Shown here in pieces: positions 8,449 through 13,824 of a DNA stretch of 13,824 nucleotides. The notes below the pieces were generated by a model, which was not told the DNA's origin, searched no databases, and saw nothing but the letters and a program-made list of their open reading frames with translations. The position numbers were made by a program, and so were the translations under genes. Numbering within the stretch: the stretch's first letter is position 1; each line of letters begins with the position of its first letter. Source of the stretch: Caldifarciminota bacterium (GTDB taxonomy: Bacteria > Hydrothermota > Hydrothermia > B15-G9 > WFZT01); contig JALSOY010000098.1 of the NCBI GenBank assembly GCA_026986235.1, forward strand, positions 1 through 13,824. The letters run 5' to 3'.

Positions 8449-10315
8449 GATTTTTTCTCTCCACTCCGGGAAATGAGACAACGAACCTCGTGCCTTTACC
8501 CGGTGTTGAATTAACCTCAATTTTACCACCGTGAGATTTCACAATGCCATGAACAATAGACAATCCCAGACCTGTTCCCTCACCGTCGGCTTTAGTGGTA
8601 AAAAACGGATCAAAAATTCTGTTTTTTACATCTTCAGGAATTCCAGGTCCATTGTCCTCGACTATAATTTTGCAGTTACTCCCAGAAGACTCAACTTTTA
8701 TAACAATTTTGCCGCCTTTTATATCTGAAACTGCATCTGCGGAGTTTAAAACAAGATTAATTATTAGCTGTTCGATCTGAACCCTGTTACCCAGTATGTA
8801 ACATCCCTCCTCGAGGTGATACTCTACGGTTTTTTTGTGTGTGTACAGTTCAATCATCGGAACGAGAGTTCTTACAACGGAACTGAGAGATATGGGTTCT
8901 GTACTTTTGTCATCAATTTTCCTTGAGGAAAACTCTCGCAGGCCCTGAATTATGCGAACGCACCTCTCCGCCTGATTCTTTATCGTCAGGGCCTCTTCTC
9001 TATCTTTCCCATGCAGTGAAGAGGAAAGAAGATCTGAAAGAATGATTATTGAATTAAGGGGAGTACTCAACTCATGAGCAATCCCCGCTGACAGGGTGCC
9101 CAGGGACGATAATCTGTCCATAAGTTCCAGTTTCTTCCTCGATTCATGGAGTTCCTCTATATACTTTTTCAAAGATCGTGTCATGTTGTTGATAGAACTG
9201 GAAATTACCTGAAGCTCGTAATCTCCCTTGACATCTACCTGAGCTTCAAGATTCCCCTTTCCAATGAATTCGAGTTTTTCCACAATATGAGAAATTGGTT
9301 TTGTAAAGCTATCGCTGATTCTGTTTGATAAGAATACCACGAGGACTAAGGAAATAAACAGGATCACAAAGTAGCTCCTTTTGATCATCATGATACTTCC
9401 ATAAAAGTACCTGTGATTCAGGATAGAACACACCTTCCAGTATCGCAAACTATCGTTGTAGGGGCTGAATGTATCGAAGAAAAGAACATCTCCATTTCTC
9501 AGTTTCAGAACTCCAGAAGGGCGGGAAACGAGGGTGCTCCACAGTTTTTCTCCGTAAATTTTAGGAAAAGTGTAATCTGTGTGGAATTGATTTGCAAATT
9601 CGTACTTTTCGTTCCAGTGATAGAGAAAGATCCCGTTTCTTTTTTTGTCCCTTCTGTTTACTTCTACGAGGAAAGACCTCTTTCGACCTGCATCTTCCTG
9701 CCCGTTTATGGCCTCACCTATTTTATTCCCCCAGATATTCAGGACGAGGAAACCCAGTCGCTGATCGTTGTGGTAAAGGGGAAGGATGGCGCGAACCATT
9801 GAGGGGCAGAAACTCTTTTCAACAGGCAATTTCCCCCTCTCCATGTTTGAAAAAATCACATCCCTACCAGGGTAGGCTATGGCCTGCTGAAAGAAGGTCT
9901 TACTTTTCAGGTTTATGTTCTTATATCTGGCAATCCTGGAAAGAATTTTCCCCTCTTTAACGAAAACTCTTATTTTCCCGGTCGAATCAACGAGGCGAAT
10001 TGCCTGTACGAGGGGGACCTTTTTATAGATGTTTAAAAACTCACTTTCTATCCTGTCTTTAAGTGAAGGGGTTGGATTTAACAGGAATTTTACAAGGTCC
10101 TGATTGGATCCAACGGAGTGAGCGATTGCACGGGTGTTTTGAAAGTATGTTTCAAGTACAGTTATATTTTCACTGATAATCAATCTCCCCTGGGATGAGA
10201 GTTCTCGTTTCAGGAATTCAAGTGAAATAAAGTAGTAAATGGCAGTTGTAACAGTCACGAAGGTGAGAGTAAGGATTATGGTATAGAGAGAAAGTCTTCG
10301 TTTAAGCGTCATCAT
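8429..10315 (-). CDS. Membrane sensor histidine kinase, NtrB-like, with extracytoplasmic sensor domain
   Basis: Taking the ATG at 10315 gives 628 residues starting MMTLKRRLS; the adjacent ATG at 10312 is equally possible. An in-frame TTG at 10366 would add 17 residues and run into the divergent gene region. Order of parts: TM1 (~9-31), an extracytoplasmic domain of about 280 residues that looks like a Cache/PDC sensor (not firmly identified), TM2 (~314-333, FVILFISLVLVVFLSN), HAMP (~335-387), a coiled-coil linker, HisKA with H414 in AHELSTPLN, and HATPase_c with the N box (NLVLNSADAV), G1 (VEDNGPGIP), F box (FDPFFTTK) and G2 (GTGLGLSIV). All catalytic motifs are intact. It should sense an external ligand or redox state and phosphorylate the overlapping response regulator. 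No Shine-Dalgarno is visible before either ATG, unlike most of its neighbours. Confidence 0.92.
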   Translation of the reverse strand: MMTLKRRLSLYTIILTLTFVTVTTAIYYFISLEFLKRELSSQGRLIISENITVLETYFQNTRAIAHSVGSNQDLVKFLLNPTPSLKDRIESEFLNIYKKVPLVQAIRLVDSTGKIRVFVKEGKILSRIARYKNINLKSKTFFQQAIAYPGRDVIFSNMERGKLPVEKSFCPSMVRAILPLYHNDQRLGFLVLNIWGNKIGEAINGQEDAGRKRSFLVEVNRRDKKRNGIFLYHWNEKYEFANQFHTDYTFPKIYGEKLWSTLVSRPSGVLKLRNGDVLFFDTFSPYNDSLRYWKVCSILNHRYFYGSIMMIKRSYFVILFISLVLVVFLSNRISDSFTKPISHIVEKLEFIGKGNLEAQVDVKGDYELQVISSSINNMTRSLKKYIEELHESRKKLELMDRLSSLGTLSAGIAHELSTPLNSIIILSDLLSSSLHGKDREEALTIKNQAERCVRIIQGLREFSSRKIDDKSTEPISLSSVVRTLVPMIELYTHKKTVEYHLEEGCYILGNRVQIEQLIINLVLNSADAVSDIKGGKIVIKVESSGSNCKIIVEDNGPGIPEDVKNRIFDPFFTTKADGEGTGLGLSIVHGIVKSHGGKIEVNSTPGKGTRFVVSFPGVERKNHENNVD

Positions 10316-10319
10316 AAAA

Positions 10320-10325
10320 ATTTTA
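10320..10325 (-). promoter_or_regulatory. Possible -10 box of the kinase-regulator operon
   Basis: The minus strand reads TAAAAT (5 of 6 to TATAAT), ending 4 nt before the ATG at 10315. The -35 position with a 17-bp spacer is TTTATT, a poor match. Transcription would begin at or very near the ATGATG start, giving little or no leader, which agrees with the absence of an SD. The region is AT-rich, so a chance match is quite possible. Confidence 0.3.
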
Positions 10326-10394
10326 ATTGAAGAATCGAGGTGAATAAACCCCAACCATGGCTTCAATCACAATCTTTTACCCCTTGCTATCATC

Positions 10395-10423
10395 TTGAAA
10401 TCGAGTTACGGCTGTTAAATACT
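10395..10423 (+). promoter_or_regulatory. Possible sigma-70 promoter of the solenoid-HEAT operon
   Basis: TTGAAA (10395-10400, 5 of 6 to TTGACA), a 17-bp spacer, then AATACT (10418-10423, 4 of 6 to TATAAT). The predicted start falls around 10430, the A of the proposed ATG, implying a leaderless message. This fits the missing SD upstream of that ATG. The motif match alone is modest. Confidence 0.4.
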
Positions 10424-10429
10424 TATTGC

Positions 10430-12280
10430 ATGTTACTTCCCCTGCTCGTTATACTGACTCTTGCACCTACTCTGGGGAAGGTGGAGAGGAAATACTTAAA
10501 TTTTGCCTTTGATGTTCTGAACATTAAAGAGCATGATCTCTCTTACGATAAAATCTGGGCTGATAAAGACCCGTTCAGGCTCAGGATAATAGAAAAATTT
10601 TTAAACACACCTATGTATGTACCTTACTTCGCAGATTCTCTTGAGGACACCTTGAAGAAACTCGTTGTTGAACCCTGGCTCATGATCAATTATTTTTCCG
10701 GTCTTCTGGACTTAGAGTTATATAGTTATCCAGAAACAGTACCAGATCTTCCATTACCTGAAATTGACGGGAAAATCAAAAAGCCCCTAAAGAGGTTGAT
10801 AAAGGACATCGGCAATGCAAAGGAGCTTTACCTTCAGGCCTATGACAAGTTATCACCGGGTGAACTGGACACACTTCTTTCTGACGCCATCTTCTGGTGG
10901 ACCGACGAGGACGACTCACTTGACGACACCCTAAGGGGTGTCATTCTCCGGGAAACCGGATATGCAACGCCTTTTGCATTTGGCGACACAACCTCCGTCC
11001 CTCTCGATTCACTTTCCATGATCCTTAAAAAGATCCGTCTTGAGAAAATTTTCTCGGCATACCTCACGCTTATAAAGTCTGTTTACAGATTTGTGGGAAG
11101 CGTCCCTCAAATAAACGATACCTTTCAAATTGAATTCGATGCCAAAATAGGAAGGGTTGGAATCGGAGGCATAGGGAATAATGTTTACGAAGGTGACTTT
11201 GCCCTCATCGTAGATTTTGGAGGAGACGACCGTTACAGTGGACGAACGGGTGGAGGAATTTTAACACAGTACCCTGTATCCGTTGTCATAGATATTCGGG
11301 GCAACGATATTTACAGGAGCAATAAAGTGGGATCTCTGGGCTCCGGTTACCTTGGCCTTGGAATCCTCTACGATGGTAGTGGTAACGATCTTTACGATGC
11401 CTCTCATGTCTCTCTTGGTGCAGGACTCCTTGGCTGTGGGGCATTGATAGATGTTGAAGGTAACGATATTTACAGGGGTGGATTTTTTACTCAGGGAGCT
11501 GGCAACTTTGGCTGCGGATTACTCCTTGATTTTGAAGGCAACGACGATTTCTCTGCCTACGATTGGGCTCAGGGCTTCGGTTCAGTAAAAGGCGTGGGTA
11601 TAATTTACGACCGTGCCGGTAATGACAGATATTACGCCGGTGGACACTACATTCACCATCCGCTGCTCCCATCTAACTACAGGTCATTTGCCCAGGGATT
11701 TGCCATGGGATGGAGACCTGACATCTCCGGCGGTATCGGTATCCTGCTTGATGAAAGGGGGAATGATACTTACCATGTGGAGGTCTATGGACAGGGGGCA
11801 GGTTACTGGCTGTCGGCAGGATTTCTTATAGATGACCAAGGAGACGATTCATACCATGGAGTGGAGTATGTTCAGGGTGCAGGTATCCATATTGCGTGTG
11901 GAACATTGATTGACAGAGAAGGGAAAGACTCCTACTACTCTCGTTATGGCCCTTCTCAGGGGGAAGGTCACGACCTCTCTGTCGGCTGGCTCATCGACAA
12001 AAACGGTGACGATAACTACTATGTCTCAGGCGGCCAGGGTGCCGGCATTTACAACAGTGTGGGATTCTTCATTGACTCGAGGGGAAAAGACACTTACACG
12101 ACAAGTGAGAAAGGATCAGGACAGGGCTGGGCAAACATGGGGCGTGGAGCTCCTGGAATCGGTGTCTTCCTTGACCTTCAGGGTATGGACATCTACCGGA
12201 AAGGGCTGCCCGGCTCAAATAACAGAATCTGGCTGAATGGATCTATAGGTGTGGGAATCGACCTGGAGGGCCAGGAATGA
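10430..12280 (+). CDS. Exported GND-Y repeat protein, predicted beta-solenoid, function unknown
   Basis: I do not recognise a named family. With ATG 10430 the product is 616 residues and begins with a hydrophobic signal-like stretch (MLLPLLVILTLAPTLG), though without basic residues ahead of it. A GTG at 10340 would add 30 residues before that stretch and overlap the divergent kinase region, so I prefer the ATG; neither has a clear SD. Residues ~20-245 are mostly predicted helical and acidic (for example WWTDEDDSLDD). Residues ~257-616 hold about twelve repeats of 24-30 residues, each roughly G-x-L-I-D-x-x-G-N/D-D-x-Y followed by a variable stretch and often QGAG. The last repeat is cut off at the stop. 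The regular hydrophobic-Asp-Gly-Asp-Tyr spacing predicts a parallel beta-solenoid, one repeat per turn or two. The stacked Asp residues could bind calcium, as in RTX proteins, but the repeat is not the RTX nonapeptide. No enzymatic motif and no T9SS sorting domain are seen. It is coupled to the following HEAT gene. Confidence 0.8.
   Translation: MLLPLLVILTLAPTLGKVERKYLNFAFDVLNIKEHDLSYDKIWADKDPFRLRIIEKFLNTPMYVPYFADSLEDTLKKLVVEPWLMINYFSGLLDLELYSYPETVPDLPLPEIDGKIKKPLKRLIKDIGNAKELYLQAYDKLSPGELDTLLSDAIFWWTDEDDSLDDTLRGVILRETGYATPFAFGDTTSVPLDSLSMILKKIRLEKIFSAYLTLIKSVYRFVGSVPQINDTFQIEFDAKIGRVGIGGIGNNVYEGDFALIVDFGGDDRYSGRTGGGILTQYPVSVVIDIRGNDIYRSNKVGSLGSGYLGLGILYDGSGNDLYDASHVSLGAGLLGCGALIDVEGNDIYRGGFFTQGAGNFGCGLLLDFEGNDDFSAYDWAQGFGSVKGVGIIYDRAGNDRYYAGGHYIHHPLLPSNYRSFAQGFAMGWRPDISGGIGILLDERGNDTYHVEVYGQGAGYWLSAGFLIDDQGDDSYHGVEYVQGAGIHIACGTLIDREGKDSYYSRYGPSQGEGHDLSVGWLIDKNGDDNYYVSGGQGAGIYNSVGFFIDSRGKDTYTTSEKGSGQGWANMGRGAPGIGVFLDLQGMDIYRKGLPGSNNRIWLNGSIGVGIDLEGQE
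11198..12280 (+). repeat. Tandem protein repeats, about 12 units of G-x-L-I-D-x-x-G-N-D-x-Y
   Basis: Successive cores read IVDFGGDDRY, VIDIRGNDIY, LYDGSGNDLY, LIDVEGNDIY, LLDFEGNDDF, IYDRAGNDRY, LLDERGNDTY, LIDDQGDDSY, LIDREGKDSY, LIDKNGDDNY, FIDSRGKDTY and FLDLQGMDIY, then a partial unit GVGIDLEG. Unit six carries an insertion of about 20 residues (HHPLLPSNYRS region). Repeats are diverged at the DNA level, so this is an old, selected array and not a recent expansion. Confidence 0.9.
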
Positions 12281-13335
12281 TACATTTTATTTTAAGTGTT
12301 CTTATAACAATCTCTCCAGACATTGATAAACTCTTTGAATCGGCATCAAAATGGCGCGTCGGTGAGGCCATACAGGAGGTGGACTCTGCAAGGAAAGAAC
12401 TTGTAAAACTCAGAAGGAAGTCCCTGGACTATATTTTCCAGAAAAAGATCAAAACAACATCCACCCTGGAATACAGGGCAATAAAGTATGTCGTGAAACA
12501 CTTAAGGGATATCTCCAGACCTTACATCTATTCAGGTCTTCACGACTCTAACGACACCGTAAAGATAAACTGTATAAGGCTTCTCGGTGATCTTAAGGAC
12601 ACCTCTTCTCTTGATACCCTGATTTTGTTACTACATGGTGAGAAGAAAGAGAAGGTAATAAGATCGATTATTCATTCCCTGGGTGAGATAGGTGTTAAAC
12701 GGGCGGCAAGGGAGATCGAGCCATTTGCCTGCTCTGAAAACATGAGGATGAGGCTTGTTTCCGTCCTCGCACTGAAGAAACTCAAAAGCGAGGATTCCAT
12801 AGAGTGCCTCTTCAAGCTTATGGAAGACGAATTTTTCATAATAAGGGAGACGGCTCTTGAAGCCCTCAGTAACATCGGTACAGAGAAGGTACTGAGAATG
12901 ACATTAGAAAAACTTGAGGGAAAGACTTTCGAAACCCATGTAGGGGATGCAGTGGAGGCGGTTGGTACTGGAATTGTAACTGTAACAGATCCTGGCATAC
13001 TCGGAGCTGGCGCCATTGAGCTTTTCGGAAAGCTTCTGTCTGGAAGGGTACAAAAGGCTTATGACTCCAAAAAATGCCGGGAAAGAATCAAATACATTAA
13101 ACTGGCAGGCAGGGTGGCACCTTTAATAGGTGAGAAAGATCCCAGTAACAAATTTTTTCTTCAGGCAAGAAAACTTTTAATCCTGTACCTTAACTCTCCC
13201 TGCTGGCTTGCCCGGGGTTACGCAGTCAGGGCATTAAAACGCTTTAATGACCCTGATGTGGAAAACTTACTCAATGTCACAAGACTTAAAGAAACCAACC
13301 TTTTTGTAATATCTCAGTATTTAACTGCTCCTTGA
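12277..13335 (+). CDS. HEAT-repeat protein, probably exported, function unknown
   Basis: The 352-residue product has its ATG overlapping the previous stop as ATGA, with SD GGAGG at 12265-12269 (7-nt spacing). The N-terminus (MIHFILSVLITIS) is hydrophobic and could be a short signal peptide or anchor. The body is all-alpha. Residues ~75-215 show HEAT/armadillo-like helical pairs (for example DTVKINCIRLLGDLKDTSSLDTLILLL, IRSIIHSLGEIG, MRLVSVLALKKLKSEDSIECLFKLM, IRETALEALSNIG). A further unit near the C-terminus contains ARGYAVRALKRFNDPDVENLL. Between them lies an unusual Gly/Ala-rich stretch (residues 223-256). HEAT solenoids usually mediate protein-protein contacts, so a scaffold or partner for the coupled beta-solenoid protein is the simplest inference. 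No catalytic motif of HEAT-like lyases is evident. Its 3' end overlaps the convergent universal stress gene by 15 bp. Confidence 0.8.
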   Translation: MIHFILSVLITISPDIDKLFESASKWRVGEAIQEVDSARKELVKLRRKSLDYIFQKKIKTTSTLEYRAIKYVVKHLRDISRPYIYSGLHDSNDTVKINCIRLLGDLKDTSSLDTLILLLHGEKKEKVIRSIIHSLGEIGVKRAAREIEPFACSENMRMRLVSVLALKKLKSEDSIECLFKLMEDEFFIIRETALEALSNIGTEKVLRMTLEKLEGKTFETHVGDAVEAVGTGIVTVTDPGILGAGAIELFGKLLSGRVQKAYDSKKCRERIKYIKLAGRVAPLIGEKDPSNKFFLQARKLLILYLNSPCWLARGYAVRALKRFNDPDVENLLNVTRLKETNLFVISQYLTAP

Positions 13336-13824
13336 AACAATGACCGGAACTTTTGAAAACCTTAAAACCTTTTCCGTGACACTCCCGAGGAGTATCTTCT
13401 CCAGTGCGCTCCTTCCATGAGTTGCCATCACTATAACATCAAAGCCACTGCCATCAGCGTACTCCAAAATGGCGTCAGCTGTAGGTGATAAGACCTCAAC
13501 CACCACCTCATCTGCACCCTCGAACTTCTGCTTCATAAGATTTATGGCTGTATCCTTAAGATTTTCTATGTCAAGTATGGGCATACCACTCACCATTCCC
13601 TCATCAAAATAGCCCGTTATCGGTTCAACTATGTGAAGTGCAGTGAGGCGTGCCCCAAATCTCTCTTTTACCTTGAGTGCGCATGGAAACGCACTCTCTG
13701 AAATTACTGAAAGATCTGTCGTGTACAGAACTTTTCTTATCACGGGATCATGATGCCTGTAAACCAAAACCGGAACAGGAGATTTTCTTGCAATCTTGTA
13801 AGCCTGAGTACCGAGTTCCTTTCC
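13321..13824 (-). CDS. Tandem universal stress protein (UspA family), 5' part outside window
   Basis: The frame is open to the right edge, so the gene continues beyond the window; a TTG at 13767 is not needed as a start. The first visible residues (GKELGTQAYKIARKSPVPVLVYR) look like the end of a first Usp domain. A full second domain follows: KVLYTTDLSVISESAFPCALKV start, ALHIVEP, DVIVMATHG, then the ATP-loop pattern G-RSALEKILL-GS, and VPVIVSRSS at the end. In the G-x2-G-x9-G(S/T) nucleotide motif the first Gly is Ala (ATHG), a common variant. Two-domain Usp proteins are soluble cytoplasmic ATP- or AMP-binding stress factors. There is no gap to the neighbouring convergent gene, so no separate terminator is visible. 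Confidence 0.88.
   Translation of the reverse strand, partial: GKELGTQAYKIARKSPVPVLVYRHHDPVIRKVLYTTDLSVISESAFPCALKVKERFGARLTALHIVEPITGYFDEGMVSGMPILDIENLKDTAINLMKQKFEGADEVVVEVLSPTADAILEYADGSGFDVIVMATHGRSALEKILLGSVTEKVLRFSKVPVIVSRSS

Noticed and set aside
8449..8529. N-terminal extension of the response regulator
   Set aside because: The extra 27 residues precede the standard receiver start MKIMLIEDD, which has its own SD, and they overlap the kinase C-terminus in another frame.
9590..9599. ATTTGCAAAT, a 10-bp palindrome sharing the TTTGCAAA core of the candidate operator
   Set aside because: It lies inside the kinase coding region, lacks the outer GG/CC, and short AT-rich palindromes are expected by chance.
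10357..10398. Short open frame ATG...TGA of 13 residues preceded by GAGGTGA, a possible leader peptide
   Set aside because: The SD-to-ATG distance of about 13 nt is too long, the product shows no regulatory residue runs, and it would start upstream of the predicted transcription start.
10340..10429. Upstream GTG start for the solenoid protein adding 30 residues
   Set aside because: It would put the hydrophobic signal-like stretch 30 residues inside the protein and has no spaced SD; the ATG at 10430 fits export better.
1..13824. CRISPR arrays, insertion sequences, tRNA or rRNA genes
   Set aside because: No direct repeat arrays, transposase motifs, terminal inverted repeats or structured RNA genes were seen; nearly all bases are in the listed genes.

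Overview
The window (about 13.8 kb, almost entirely coding) looks like a piece of an uncultured FCB-group bacterium with a type IX secretion system (T9SS). A WOR-3/Hydrothermae-like candidate phylum is my best guess. Two adjacent large exported hydrolases both end in T9SS type A sorting domains of about 80 residues with the pattern (V/I)xxFDVTGR...GxY(F)...KK(I)LV. Arginine is often encoded by AGG/AGA, and there is a multiheme cytochrome and a sigma-54 two-component system. The taxonomic guess rests on domain style only.

Layout: (1) 1-5059, plus strand: the 3' end of an M14 zinc carboxypeptidase, 4 bp from a complete 1273-residue C25 gingipain-like cysteine protease. Both are secreted, multi-domain T9SS cargo and form one operon. 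(2) 5061-5100: a very strong GC-rich hairpin between convergent genes, with its T-run serving the minus strand. (3) 5102-10315, minus strand, transcribed right to left: an NtrB-like membrane histidine kinase, an NtrC-like sigma-54 activator overlapping it by 20 bp, then an exported c-type cytochrome with nine CxxCH motifs and one unusual CX8CH motif. The 122-bp gap before the cytochrome holds a correctly spaced -24/-12 sigma-54 promoter, with a perfect 14-bp palindrome and a second inverted repeat upstream where activator sites would be expected. (4) 10430-13335, plus strand, divergent from the kinase: a two-gene operon of unrecognised function. It encodes an exported protein with about twelve 24-30-residue 'G-x-L-I-D-x-x-G-N-D-x-Y' repeats (a predicted beta-solenoid), translationally coupled by ATGA to a HEAT-repeat protein with its own signal-like N-terminus. 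(5) 13321-13824, minus strand: the 3' part of a tandem universal stress protein, overlapping the HEAT gene tail to tail by 15 bp.

How the genes may work together: the proteases are a degradative secretion unit. The kinase, activator, sigma-54 promoter and cytochrome read as one self-contained circuit in which an extracytoplasmic signal switches on an electron-transfer cytochrome. The solenoid/HEAT pair is the least explained part and the best candidate for something undescribed. The kinase and solenoid genes diverge from a 114-bp spacer, both lack a visible Shine-Dalgarno sequence, and both have -10-like boxes close to their ATGs, so they may be leaderless.
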